In this document: positions 34,260 to 46,519 of the stretch, in pieces | How the letters are laid out: each line of letters starts with the position of its first letter | Numbering within the stretch: the stretch's first letter is position 1 | NCBI GenBank assembly: GCA_029532625.1 | Contig: JARFXM010000006.1 | Span: 1,612,001 to 1,676,000, forward strand | Direction: 5' to 3' | Origin: Lomentospora prolificans | Lineage: Eukaryota > Ascomycota > Sordariomycetes > Microascales > Microascaceae | Length of the DNA stretch: 64,000 nucleotides | Program-made: the position numbers and the translations under genes | Notes under the pieces: model-generated | The model's database searches: none | Told to the model about the DNA's origin: nothing | Seen by the model: only the letters and a program-made list of their open reading frames with translations

Positions 34260-34783
34260 CAATTTGCCATAGCAGGAAATAGTCTGGCTTAGAGATCGCG
34301 GCGTCGGGGGCGGGGCTTCAGCTGATGCTGCTTCTCCTTTGGCTTCTGCTTGTTCCAGTCTTGTAGTATCCACCGGAATTTTCTCATCGTGTGTTGGGCA
34401 AGGCCGTGGGTGGGCTTCATTTAGGCCTGTTGATCCATTCCATGGCAAGCTGACGCGAAGCGTGAGCATGTGGCCGAACACTTGCTCGAGAAAGTATGGC
34501 AAACCCCGGTGGCGGGATAAAGGTAATGGGTCCGTAATCCGACACAGCCCTCTGCGGATCGCTGGTCGTCCGCCAAGCAACCCTCAAATCCGCCTTTAAA
34601 ACTAGGGAGCCAGCGAGGTACCAATCTACATGTTTCGCACGTAGACATTTGAACATTCCGGCCCGAGCCAAGCCTCCAGATTGTCCCAGGTTGTGGCTCG
34701 CCAAGAAAATCATCAAGAGGCAAAGTCAAAAATCGTTCCGGCTTGCCTATATTATAAGTCACGCCGTACCTTCTGTTCTGCAA
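34260..34783 (-). pseudogene. Possible frameshifted hypothetical gene
   Basis: Two overlapping minus-strand frames each look protein-like in part. The upstream frame (from 34783) reads YNIGKPERFLTLPLDDFL, then CETCRLVPRWLPSFKGG. After about 34560 it degrades. The other frame becomes protein-like there (YFLEQVFGHMLTLRVSLPW, then LNEAHPRPCPTHDEKI) and runs to about 34260. No GT-AG intron at the crossover would join them, so a single-base shift in a once-intact gene, or a sequencing error, is the simplest reading. No family recognised. Confidence 0.3.
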
Positions 34784-35218
34784 TCACGTCAAAGTCTCTT
34801 GCGTTTTCCCTTTCCCCATCCTTCTCTTAAAGTCTCCCATCATCACACACCAAACATCTCGCCATTCTTGTCTTGTGAGACAGTGATATTCCAACAATCA
34901 CACGGTTAAGTAGTGCACGAATTCCACAGTCGCACCTGACCTTGTTCGATCGACCGTCGTTCCTGCCTATGGTTCGACAACGAAGTGTTTCCTGATTCGC
35001 TCCACCATTTGCAGTATTGCGGTACCTGATTTCGGAGTGATTCTCGCGACACGCAACGCATAATTTCCATTCCCACCGAGCTTGAACTTCCAACAAAAAG
35101 CAATCGTCAGACCTTCGCCCACTCGCGCGCTGAACTTTATTCATTGCATCGGCCCAAACCATTCCTGAAGCGCGTTTCCCTTTCCTTATTACTTCACATT
35201 CGCACATTTCCACCAAAA
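34784..35218. other. Leader and promoter region of the RCR gene
   Basis: C/T-rich sequence leading to the start codon at 35219. No gene seen. Confidence 0.4.
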
Positions 35219-35785
35219 ATGGAAGCGATAGGACACGAACTCTTCAACCGGTAAGTCGTCAATGTTTCCTGGCCCAAGTCCGCGCGACAGCAAAGAAACG
35301 AAGTAAACTGAAAATTAAATGCTAATCAATTGTCTTGCAGAGCCTTTGGCTGCCCTACCGGATACTACTATTCCAACGGTGGCTGCTATCGCCGCTCCAA
35401 TTGGTACTACTGGGGTCGCTGGGTCGTCGCCGGCGTCATCATCTTCCTCGTCGTTTTCCTCTGCTTGCTGATGGCCTGCATCAACTCGCGCCGTCGCCGT
35501 AAGCGGGGTCTCCGCCCCATGTACGGCACCGGCTGGATGGCGGCCAACTCCAAGTTCGGCGGTCCCTATCCCCCCAACCAGCAGTGGGCGGGCGGCTACG
35601 GCAACACCGCGCCCCCTCCGCCCCCTTATGGTCAGCAGCAGCCTCAATACACCGGGTCTCCCTATGACCAGCCGCCGCCGCAGAATGGTTACTTTGGCCA
35701 GACTGAGGGCGTACAACCACCACCGCATTCGTATCAGGGCGGCGTCTACTCGCCTCCTCCCGGTCCCCCTCCTGGCCAGAAATAA
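35219..35785 (+). CDS. RCR-family protein (chitin deposition / Congo red resistance)
   Basis: Two exons, 35219-35250 and 35341-35785 (158 residues), with a 90-bp GT-AG intron at phase 2. The layout matches yeast Rcr1/Rcr2: a short luminal part with paired Cys (FGCPTGYYYSNGGCYRR), one membrane helix at about residues 38-58 (WVVAGVIIFLVVFLCLLM), a basic stop-transfer (NSRRRRKRGLR), then a Pro/Gln/Gly-rich cytosolic tail. The tail has a PPxY motif within PPPPPYG, which in Rcr proteins binds the WW domains of the Rsp5 ubiquitin ligase. Yeast Rcr1 restrains chitin deposition; Rcr2 acts in endosome-vacuole sorting. Family assignment is firm, the exact role inferred. Confidence 0.85.
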
Positions 35786-36730
35786 GTGGTTTGATGGGTG
35801 AAGTAGGCGGACGAAGAGCAGGGCATGGCGGCCACAAGGCGGTCTGAACGGGCTCCCCTCCGGGCAGAATGTATCGGCTTCGGTCGCCGGCATTAAGGAC
35901 AGAATGGACAGGTTAATGACGAATGATACCTCGCTAGCCAAAGTGGCTTTTCTCTTTATCTTTTCACTTTTCTTTTTTTTTTTTTCCCAATTTCGAGCCC
36001 TTGTTTAACGCGAACTTGTATTTGCCATGTCATGATGTACTAGACAGCTGTGGAGAACAACTATGGACGGACTCCCGTCAATCTGTTACCCTTGCAGGAT
36101 TATATTTTTGCTCAGTGCCTCCTCGAGGTTAGCAAGTTTCTTAATAATGAAACAACGCGTAGCGTTTGTCTAATAAACCTTCACTCGCGTCCATATCGCC
36201 CGCACTTGTGCCCGCTTTCTTCAGAACGCCTCACCCCATAAAACTGCCTGCCGTTACCCATACCCATGTAGTAGCATCGTGCTGGTGCTCAAGAAGCTTG
36301 CGTCTATGAGTGAGACGAGCTGGGCTGCCATGGGAGAAGCGCGAGACTTTCGGGGTCAGTGAGTGGCAAGTATCATGCGATGGAAAGGTTCCGGGGGTTA
36401 GGTTCGAGCGCTTCCGGCGAGTTTCGGGGAGCGGCTGTCGACTGCTTCTGTTTTCGGATTGGTCTTTGGTGCATGCTATTTTACAGGCATACCAATTCGT
36501 TGGGCATTTCTTGACGTAAAGGCCCGGCCCCTACGGCGTGTGGCTTGAGGAAGATGAAGGGGGGCTCTGGATTAGGAACGGATGGGGTCACTCCTCGCTA
36601 TCCTTCAAGCGGCGTATGCGCGGCGAGAAAGATATTTTGGTGTGTGCTTCCCAAGAACAGTTTCCCTCGGCGAGCAGAGTTTTTCGTTTTCGGTTCCAGT
36701 TCCATTAGACAGCCAATGTGTCCAGGAACA
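35786..36730. other. Convergent gap, RCR / transcription-factor-like gene
   Basis: No gene supported on either strand. Both genes end here. Confidence 0.45.
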
Positions 36731-37865
36731 TCAGAAGATCGGGTCGTTCAATCGCGAGTTCACTTCGGTGACAAAGCCGATTACTTTGGAGGATATCGGC
36801 GTAACCGAACAAGGAAGCATTCTGGGTTGCTTCTTGGGTTCAGCTTCGGCCACGCACCAGACGACTAGCTTGCCTAAGTAGCCGTTCACTCCGACGTTGT
36901 CGATGCCGCCTTTTAGCTCGACCATCTTTCTGGCAGCCTCAAGATGTTGGTTTAAAGCGTAAAAGTCATTGTCCAATCTCTGGCCTCATGTCAGTTCAAC
37001 CGTTGCATGGTCTGAAAGTCGAGTGGGAATGACGGGGGCAAAGGGCGGGGAGAAGTCGTACAGCGTTTGCAGCCAGGGCAAGGGTTTTGGTTAGAGTTAG
37101 GTCGCTGACGACGGGGGCCTCTCGGCGAAGAGCATCGTTAATTGAGGCAATGCATTGCCCCTTATACATCAACGCTACAGTGGAAAAGGCATCTTCGTGC
37201 CGGAACTTGGAGAGGCTCTGGCACGAGGCGAGGAGAAGAGTTGACAACATGCCCGAATCGGCGGCGGCTGTTTGGATCATGTAAGTTGTCATCCCCTTTA
37301 AGTACCGGGCTTCGTCGCCGGGTACCTGGAAGGGCATGCAGGTTACTATGTAGCGAATGACATTGCGGGCAACTGGGAACAGGAGCTTGGTCAGTCCAGG
37401 TTCTCAGACGCGAAGTATCGTAGAACGGACTACAGCAAGCCGGGTATGAACGAAACATTGCCAACACACTTGTAGTGGAAACTTACAGTGGTCGAGAAGA
37501 CGATGCTCCATCGGATTAAGTGGCCGGCAAAAACTGTCGAACGGGTCTACCGGTTGAGCGCAGAGGATCCTTGCTACGTGCCCGGTCGCAACTGCGCTTG
37601 TATCCAAGTGAGCATACACAGGACCCTGCGACTTACTACTACGGGTATCGGGAACGACTTCAAGCTCTTGCCCGTGCACTTCCTCGGCTCTCTTCTCTTT
37701 CTGGTGCCTCATCACCTTCTTCTTGCGTGCGCGAGGGTTTCTTGCTGCATGGGACCGAACCTGCGTCTTGAAAGCGGCCGCATCGGCCGGGCTGGACATG
37801 TGGATGAATTTAAAGCCCCCTTGTGTTCGAGGTTGGGGTTTGGATATGCTCTCAATGAACTCCAT
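36731..37865 (-). CDS. Fungal-specific transcription-factor-like protein, no zinc cluster
   Basis: Three exons on the minus strand: 37865-37487, 37372-37062 and 36979-36731 (312 residues). Both introns are GT-AG, at phases 1 and 0. The acceptor at 37373-37374 is the only one that keeps the frame open and gives LLDHFARNVIRYIV. The N-terminus is basic (KFIHMSSPADAAAF, then RNPRARKKKVMRHQKEKR), a probable nuclear signal. The body resembles the helical 'fungal-specific transcription factor' (Fungal_trans_2-like) proteins: SGMLSTLLLASCQSLSKF, LMYKGQCIASINDAL, then LEAARKMVELKGG. There is no Zn2Cys6 cluster. It looks short at the C-terminus compared with what I recall of such proteins (often above 400 residues), so truncation or a missed exon is possible. 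Confidence 0.72.
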
Positions 37866-40800
37866 GCCGAGTTGTGCGTTTTCCTAATTGAGAGGGATGT
37901 AGCTCGGGAGCAAGGGATATGGATGTCTGGAACACAGTATCTACCGACTTCGCTCTACGCCTATTGTCTAGTAACTGGGAATGCGAACGAGAAGCGATAT
38001 GCACCGGGAAAACACACACCATGGGATATAAATCGGGAAAGAAAAGCCAGCATCTATTGAGAATTGTCCAGAGCGGGGACGACGAGAGTGTCTCGTTGAT
38101 GACCCCTCGGTATCTCTCGACCGTGTCGTCTCACTCGATTCGGCATCGGCTGCAACTAGGCATCAACGGAGATAATGCTGTCTTTAATTGCACGATGCCA
38201 AGCCTTGCATTTTCCTAATGAGGAATAGCTTGGATGTTACCTCCTTGGACGAGGATGTGGCGTCGACTATTAACTCCGATAATCTGGGGCCAACGATCGC
38301 ACCATCAGAGAGCCTTTTTGGTCGAAGCAACCGTGATGATTCATTCTTTTTGAGAACGTGGCAAATTCCAATCTCGGAAAGCACTTTCGGAGGGTTTAAA
38401 TATGAAGATGAAGAAAAAGGAAGAACCGAATGAATGACCAAACATTCAAGAATGGGGTTTCCATTCACGGTATAAATACCAATGATATTGGCAACAAGAG
38501 CAGAAGAGGTAGTTTACATCAAGTCCTGTCCTCCCGTTCAGCATTGTGGGGACACTCGGAATTCGCTATGCTGCGTCCAAGGCTCAACAAGCTACGGGAC
38601 TCGGGGAGAGTCCCGGATTAAGAGTTTGGGCGGATCTCAAGGTCAAGGTCTTATGTTGTTATGGCCTGAAAGTAAGTTTTATCTTGATGGGATTTCCCTC
38701 CTTACGCAAACCTGGTTCACCGGCGGGGGCAATGTTAGGGTACGGTTATTAGAAACAGCCAACCCTCTTACTTTCGACATCAACACGGTCCTCTACGGGC
38801 TCGCCACGCCAGCAAATACCCTCTTCACCCAAGAACATACTGGTGTCGACTGGATGAAGACGGAGCGCCGATGCTGTCATTGGCTATACATCCAGGTGAG
38901 GCCGGCACTGACGCCTGGATTAATGATGGCCTTCGGGGGGGGCCGGGGTTGGGCTTTTAGGCCTTAAATGCGTAAAATGAGGCTCACGCAGAGTCAAGGG
39001 AGAGCCAAGGGTCATTCGACTCGCCTTTGCGGCGACGGAGAAGGACGTCCGAGAAAAGCAAGACCTGTATAAAGGGTGGCTCATGATCCAGTGGTTTCCA
39101 GGCGGAGGCCGAGGGTGATAAGCCGGCCCAGACACCGCGAGACACTATAGTTGCGGAGTTGAACAGGCAGGTGGCAGAGTTTGGGCTGTGGTCCTCTACC
39201 CGAGTGGTCAGGATAGGTTCGATGATTGGTAGAATTATACATCTCTGTCGGAGTTAGATCGGGGATGGAACGACTTGACTGTGTACTGGTCGCATCATCC
39301 ATGATTCAGAGGCAGATGATAATCAAGTCATGGTAGATAAGTCCACTCAAAGAACCCACAGCACAAACTCAATTTCATTGATGGGCCGCACATGCTATTA
39401 GCTTCAGGGGAAATTTCCTCAATAGCCAGCCTCGCGGATGGCACCTCGAATGCTACGGTACAGAGCGAGATGGTCGTTTCACCAACATTGGGGAACCCAC
39501 CCAGGACGCTACCCTAATGCCGTGCTGGGATGAGAAGCCAGAGGAAACTGCACGTGCATGCCGGTAGAACTATCAAATTTCTCGATTTTTCGCATTTGAG
39601 CTGATCTGAAGTCGGTGAGGGTCTGCTAGCCCGGAGGATTAGCATGGACACGAGAGCCATTTCCAACTACGAAGGACTGATATTAGGGTAGAGCAGATTG
39701 GCTGCTCAGCTGGGTCGAACTGGCCGCTTGCTTTCGTGTCTCGCTTCATGGCGCCGGATTCGCTTCGTCTTGTCACTATTACGGCCTACCGGTTCCTGGG
39801 CGCCCAGAAGCTTTCTGGGATTTTTTTTTGTGTGGCATGGACGCCCGGCGAGGCAGATCTGACTCAATCCGACTCGTGGCGGCGAAGCAAGGGGTAATGG
39901 TCTCAAGACAGTGAGCCAAGCCGTGTGAGGCCTGGGCCCGCAAGGGTTTATCGTGATCTCGCGTGGGATTCCTGGCATGACATCTTCCTGGAGTCCAATA
40001 TTGACCCAAGCTTCACGGCCGCATCTGGAGGCAGCTTGTCTTCTTGGTGTTGAAGATCGCAACTTTTTTTCGGGCCGTGCTTTTAATCAGTACGCGGAGC
40101 GGAGGATTGCGCGTTGCGTAAGTGCCGCTAAACAATGATCGCAATCTCAAAATTTCCTGGGCGGAGCCATCGGGATGGGGTGCGAACGGGGCTCATGTCG
40201 GTGATCCCTGCCTGGTCCGGTCCGTTGCACTCGCAGTCCGAGTGGCCTGGCCTGGCAGCCTGGCTGGCCTTATCACCGCTGTGTCGAAGTTCTCCTGCTC
40301 AGGTCCCACCACAGTTGCTGTGAATGTCAGGACTATGACTATTACGGGTATCTAAGGTACAGGAGAATTCTTATACGCCAGCCGCAACTCGAGGCAACGG
40401 CAAGGGTGTGCCGCATGTCGCAGAGCCCAAGGCTTTGTCCGTTGGGGGGCTACGTACGAAGTAGCACAAAGCCAGGGCGGCAGGTGCAATGAACTCCATT
40501 CTTCGTACCTTCGTACATACTACCAAGGTATACCTGTCGGCTTGCTTACTTGGGGCTTAATGATGATAAGAGGCGCATCGCATTCGTGGAAAGGGGGAAA
40601 AAGACGAACGGCAAGCACTGAGAGGTCGGCTCTGCCCACTTCTCAGAGAGTCCAGGGGTACGTAACATGGTTACTTCGACTTGGAAAGGAAGCCGATCAA
40701 TTGACTTCCCCAGCTTTGATGTTTCTTCCCTTCCAGGGTTATCGTGAGTCGGAACGTCTTCTCCCTCCGATTCCATTTCTGACTCCTTCCGTTCCCTCTT

Positions 40801-42358
40801 CTCTTCAAACACTCATCCAGCACCAAGCGAGCACCAAGCGAGCACGCGTCCAGCGGTGAGGTGCCTCTCACGATATCCATTTCGTCCACTTTTACCCGTT
40901 CATCATCTATCATTACGGCCACCCAGCCTGCGGTGATTGCCACTTCCGCCGGCTCGCTTCTAGCATACACCAATTTGATTTGATTGATTGAAAAAGGCCA
41001 CACGGAATCCTTGGCACTTTACCAACCCCTATTAGCCTGATCTGCACGCTCTTCCCGTTGTCTCGTTCGGATCGCCACCTATTAAGGGTCGTCTTGTTAC
41101 CCGCCAGGCCAGTGCAGCTAAACTCGCGCCAGAAGTGCCTTATTACTTTTTATATATTCCCCATCGTCATTTACGGGGTCCACAGAACGAAGATAACAAA
41201 AAGAGAAATAAAGAAGCGGAGGCCAAAAAAAAAAAAAAAAAAAAGAAAGAAAAAGTCCTTCGACTTGAGCATATTTTCCCATCGTGGCCCCCGACCCCCC
41301 AAAAATCCTTCCGCGTCAGATCTCTGAGAGAAGGCGTGCACAGCCAGCTTTGCCAGGTTTCGAGCCCAAGAGCTTGTGACCATCAGTCCCCTTGTCCCAA
41401 GCTGGTTCCGCCTCCACCGAGAGCCTTTGCGGCATCCAGTCTCCCACTTCGTATCCAATAGGGGCCTGGCGAGCCATCTTAATATCCCGGCATCCACTTG
41501 TCGAGTCTGCACGCCAGCTGCACTTCTGCGCCTTCTGTTCCAAGTCTGACCAGTGTCGAACACACCAACGCCAGCGCCAGGACCAACTTCTGCCAGGGGC
41601 CAGGCACTTGAGCTCAGCCCCCCCAACCACCTCCCCTGCTTGTGAATCCCGCCCCGGGATATTCTTAGTTGCCAGCCAAGGGGGACAAACCCATTCACGT
41701 CCTGTCCTGTCAGCACTGCAGCTGGCAATCTCAGCCAAGCATCCGTGCCGGCGTCAGGACCTGCTGGGACTTGGAACAAGGGAAAAAAAAACCTCGTCGT
41801 GTGCTGCTGGCTTCGTTCCTGGCCGCGTTTCAAACCTTGATTTTCCCCTCCACATTTTTTGGGTCCCTTTCCTCTTCTCGATTTGTTCGACCCAACCTTC
41901 TCTTTCGCTTTTGGATCCGTCCGACTTGTCAAACAAACCATTGCTCTTTAGCGTCGTGTGTCCCTGACGCTAAATACCAAATTTAAACTCGAACGAACCC
42001 GACAACACACCCGACAACCAGGCTTTCCTCCCCCCCACCTCAAGATCTTCATTTGCGTCGATCAGACACGCCAGGTCTCGTCCTACTACACAGAGGCATG
42101 GGTGCGCTGTAGTTTCTCCGCTCTGGATCCGATCCCAACTTTCTGTCGACCGTTACCTCCTTGTAGAAAATCCTTCATTCGCTAAAGCCGGTTCACCACC
42201 TCCATTCTTCGCTCTCTTTTAGCTGTTGTCGACTTTCGCTCCTTTTTTATTATTTTCATTTTTATCCGCCCACTCCGTACTCTTCTCTTTCCGTCTTCGA
42301 TTTCTCCGTCCTCCTCGATTCCTCTGCCGCAAAGGGAAGGGCGGAGACGGCTTACAAG
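37866..42358. other. Long intergenic region and leader of the fibroin-3-like gene
   Basis: About 4.5 kb without a supported gene. A plus ORF at 38482-38967 has one protein-like stretch but no recognised domain. A 20-base A run lies at 41225-41244. From about 40700 the plus strand is pyrimidine-rich up to the start at 42359; the 256-codon minus ORF at 41171-41941 is its antisense shadow. Confidence 0.4.
41225..41244. repeat. 20-base A homopolymer
   Basis: Uninterrupted A run in the presumed leader or promoter of the fibroin-3-like gene. Confidence 0.9.
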
Positions 42359-43833
42359 ATGCCATCAGTGGACGTTGCAATGGCCCGGAGCCTGCGAGGC
42401 GGGCTCTGGGGAACTTTCGCCGAGAGCTTAGCAGCCAGTGTCGCCCGTAGAAACACCTTGGAGGATATACAGAATGGCGCCAGCGAGGCTAAGACGGCGT
42501 TCTCCAGTTGGGACAATTGTATGCAGGCCACTTTTTGCAAGTAAGACATTTCCCTCCTATTGATGGCTCCATTGTCTCAGTCTGAACCCGTCTTTGCTAA
42601 ATCTAATGCCTTGCTCGCAGGTGGCCTGTTATCGCCATCATCATCATCGGAGGTCTAGTCATTTTCTCCATCGTCTGGTGTATCGCTCGGTGTCTCTGCT
42701 GCGGTCTATCATGCTGCTGTGAATGTTGTTACTGCCTCAAGTGCTGTGGAAACTGCCTCGGATGCTGCGACCCCCCCAAGGGTCGTGCTCACAAATACCT
42801 CGACAACGAAACCCTACCACCGACCCACGGCTACAGACCCGAACCCCCGATGAAGGCGCCCGTTTTGTCACCCGTGCGAACTGGTCCTGTGTACGAACCT
42901 CCTCAATATGCCGAGTTTGATGTGAGCAAGAAAGGTGGCGATGATGCTTTACCCTCTATGCCGACGTGGAATGACGCAGGGTCTAAGAAGGTCGTCCTTG
43001 AGGAGGAAGCTGTTGAGATGAATCAACTCAACAGAACTGCCACTGGCCAGCAGACCGTTGCCTCGGCTTCCGCTGCCGCCGCCGCCTCTGCCGCCGCCGT
43101 TGCAGCAGCAGCTGGCCAGCCTAGTCCTAATATGTCTGGCGGCAACCGTAGCCCTTACCGTCAACCCTCTCCCATCGGACCGGGTGGCCATCCCGGCCAG
43201 TCCGGCGGCTATGCCAACCCACCCCGAGGCCAGAACTATAACAACGGATATTCGCAACCCGTTTCTCCTTATGGCGCAGAGCCTTATGCTGCCGGCGCGA
43301 TAGCTCCTACCGCTAGAATGGCTTCACCCCACCAAGATTACAACAACGGCTATAACCAGGGCTACGGCAACGCTCAGGGTTATGCTAATGAGCAGGCTTA
43401 TGGGAACGGTTATGACAACAGCCACGCTGCCCAGGCCTACGATAACAATTCTTCTGTCCAGGGCTATGGCGCTGAATATGCTCCCCCAAATCAGGTGGCT
43501 CAGGTGTACGGAGTGGACGCGAGGCGGCCCTCTCCTGCGTCCGCGGCGTATGCCGCCGAGCCTATGAGGCACTCGCCGGCTCCCCAGGCCGGCTACGGTT
43601 ATGGCCAGCAGCAGCAGTTTGGAGCCGGTGCTGGATATCGGCAACCTCAGGTCCAGCAACCCCAGCTCCAGAACGTTGGCGGCTTCGACTTTAATTCCGG
43701 ATACAGCCGCCCTCAAGAATACAACGGCTACCGACAACCTAGCCCTATCCAAACTCAACCTCAGGAGCTTCCTGCCAGCAACGGCTACTCCGCGTACTCG
43801 CCCAACACGGCACAGCGCAACAACGGCTACTAG
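42359..43833 (+). CDS. Fibroin-3-related Cys-rich single-pass membrane protein
   Basis: Two exons, 42359-42540 and 42621-43833 (464 residues), with an 80-bp GT-AG intron at phase 2. It matches proteins annotated 'fibroin-3 related' in filamentous ascomycetes. The N-terminus (MPSVDVAMARSLR, then FSSWDNCMQATFCKWP) leads into one membrane helix at about residues 62-80. This is followed at once by a stretch with 15 Cys in residues 81-110. Next comes GRAHKYLDNETLPP, then a long low-complexity tail: a poly-Ala block near residues 200-215 and many Gly-Tyr-Asn/Gln repeats. The Cys cluster next to the membrane could be palmitoylated or bind metal. Function of the family is unknown; plasma-membrane location is inferred. 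Confidence 0.87.
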
Positions 43834-45234
43834 AGGACGTAGTGCTTAGCTGATATCCGCCCAAGCTCGTGGGTCTCGAGACCGTCGGGCACCTTTTAGT
43901 TCTGTCCGGGAGCTCTTTGCCTTTGGATTCACGCATCAGCGAGGCTAGATGGCGTTTTATGTCGACGTTTCTTTTTCTTTGCCAAAACACTCTAGACGAG
44001 GCGTCTGTATGTTTTTTTTTTTCTTTTTACCTCTTACTCGGAGTTATGCATGTCTGGGCACGGTATAAAAGGAGTTTTTTGGGCATTTGGATTTTGTTCT
44101 TCATTCGACAGGATAGGTTCAAGAGGAGCGCGTATTATCCGGCGACTCTTGTGGTATTACACGATAGACTCGACATCAACCTGGCCGATAGAGTATCGCT
44201 CTGCTGGCCCTGGACCTAGGCTATCCGAGCCGGTCCTGGCTTGAAATGCCATGATTTGCAAACCAGCCTTGCTGGGCGGGCGACTGGGGGGAGGGCGGAG
44301 GGGAAGTAAGGAAAACACTTCTCTACGATCCCAGACCCTTTCCAGCGAACGAGGTGATGATCACACATTTAGGAGCACTTCTTGGACCTGTACATATCGA
44401 GACCTTGACGTTACAACTGTTCTTTTGTGTAGGGCTGGGCGGGGATGTAGACGGGTCTTAATAAGCGCAGGAGAGAATAATACCACTTTCAGGATACTAC
44501 TTCAAATGCCTTTGGAGCTTGACGTTGTGCCTCACGTCTGCCATCAATCATATTGTAGGCTGCATCGGAAAACTCAAGTGTTGATGAAAGTAGGATACCT
44601 ATATGTGAAGGGTATGGTATGTATAAATGAATAACGACGCTAGTTGTCCCCTGTATCCCCGGAATCGGATGAAAAAAAAAAAGAAAGGAGAAGAAAAGGA
44701 AACAACGCCCATTTTCTGCTCTGCTTTACTGTCCAAATAGAAAAAGCGGAAGAGAGACTCCGTAAACCAAGACTGATAAGATGCGACCCGACTACTGTTG
44801 CTTGTGTGATGCTGAAATACCATGGAAAAGAGAATCTTGAAAGAGATAGCTTTGCAGGAAAGGGAGAGAGAGGTCGAAGGAGGAAGAGAAGGCGAGCGTG
44901 ACAAGTGATAAAAACAAAAAAACGAAAAAGAAAACAAGACAAAAAAAAAAAAAAAGGCCGATTCCTTCCCGTGTATTCCGACGTGTGTCGTTGCATGATG
45001 TGTATGTTTCTGTCAACAGCGAGAATCTGATTCAAAGGAGTTCGTGAGACAGGGATTCCTTCACGGCAAGGCAAAGCCAACGTGAAGATAGTAGTGGGTG
45101 CGCTGCGATGGGCAGAAGTGCCTCGGGTTGACGTGGCCCGCGCCGGCCAGGAGGCCCTGTAGTAGATCTAGGAGTGGAGAGTTCAACGGATAGGCAACAT
45201 GGAAGCCCGTATGTTCGGCAAGTTCGTACTAATA
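43834..45234. other. Convergent 3' flanks, fibroin-3-like / vacuolar membrane protein
   Basis: No gene supported. Contains A-rich and T-rich tracts, including an A run at about 44941-44955. Confidence 0.45.
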
Positions 45235-46519
45235 TTACTCCTTAGGATAGAGAGCCGTTGGCAATAAGCTTCCCCGCTCGCTACCCCTACTAGAGCCGCT
45301 GCTCTGGACCAAGGTGTTATTATCGCCCTCGCCATCGGATCCGTAACTCGGCCGCGACCGAGATCTATGCATACGGACGCCGTATGAGTCGTTCTCTGCA
45401 CCAAGGTCGTCTGAACTCGTATCGAAATTCTCTCCATCGTAGCGAGTGGTCGATGAGCGTCTCCTTTCGTCATCGGCATCACTGTTGTCACCATCATCGG
45501 GTTCCTCGCCGGGGATACGCTCATGGTCCTGCACTGGCTGCATTTTAATGAACGAGTCGATGATGTAATATTGAAGGGCGTTCATGATGAGGGGGAAGAG
45601 CATCATGACGAAGAAGATTTGCAGCTTCTCGTTGCCCTCAGTCCAACCGAGGGCCCAGTCGCCGACGTGAGAAATCCATGGGAACAAGACAAAGATTATG
45701 AGGACGACAATCTTCATGCCAAAGAGGCCACAGAAATAGAGCAGGGATTGTTTGAGCCACCATCTCCAGTTGGGAGGATCACCGTAGTTGCCTGACTGAA
45801 TAGATTGCGGTGGTTGGCCGAAAGGCGTGAGGGAAGCGATGCCGGTGCAGAGACGGAGAAGGTAGATAAGGATGGGAATACCAAGCGTCGTCTATTACAA
45901 GATAGGTGTTAGCAAGCCGAAGTCATACTCTATTCGGGACGTTTACGGCAGTCAGGGCGGGAAAAGCAATGCAGCTTACATCGATGCCTAGGTTTAGGAG
46001 ATAGAATGAGCATGGGTTGGGACTGTAGTCCTCATCCCGGCGCAGAAGCATCCGTTCCATGGGACCCATGGGAGTCTCTGCGGTTTGGAGGGAAAACCGT
46101 CCGGACGTAAGCATAGACATGAAGACGTTGGCAATATGAACCAGCACTGAGCCAAACACCTGCTTCGATACGTCAAAGAACCAAATCTTGACGGGCCGTT
46201 GAGGCCGTTCTCTCCATCGCTTGTACACCAAGGATAACAGAGCTAGGCCACCAAGGGCAGCTTGCACGATCAAGGCAAAGGAGCCCATCAGGCGACATTC
46301 GCCAGTGTAGTCATCATCGTCATCGTCGTCGTCGCCCGCATTGGGAAGGCTGGTCGCGGTGACTAAGGCGGCGGCGGCAGCGGTAGCCAATATCTTTGCG
46401 GTAGTGAGCGGAAGCGATACGTCGGTCAGCGTTGGGTTCGTAGACGTGGCTATCGAAACTATTGCATCTTTCGCGAGATCGAACACGACGGCGGGATCCT
46501 GCTCGAGTGGCGACAGCAT
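45235..46519 (-). CDS. Vacuolar membrane protein, STIMATE/YPL162C-like
   Basis: Two exons on the minus strand, 46519-45980 and 45891-45235 (398 residues), with an 88-bp GT-AG intron at phase 0. It belongs to the 'vacuolar membrane protein' family (yeast YPL162C; animal STIMATE). After an acidic run of eight Asp come ECRLMGSFALIVQAALGG and the hallmark YKRWRERPQRPVKIWFFDVSK, then QVFGSVLVHIANVFMSML. Next are NPCSFYLLNLGIDTTLG across the splice junction and further helices (IPILIYLLRLC, VVLIIFVLFPW, IFFVMMLFPLIMNALQYY). The C-terminus is a polar, Asp/Ser-rich cytosolic tail with many Arg-Ser sites. About five membrane segments are visible. Animal STIMATE regulates ER-plasma membrane calcium contacts; the fungal role is unknown. 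Confidence 0.9.

Noticed and set aside
38482..38967. 161-codon plus ORF with a protein-like stretch (SLLTQTWFTGGGNVRVRLLE)
   Set aside because: One plausible segment, but the rest is random-looking and I could not build a spliced gene or name a family.
41171..41941. 256-codon minus ORF
   Set aside because: It is antisense to the pyrimidine-rich leader of the fibroin-3-like gene; poly-Phe arises from an A run.
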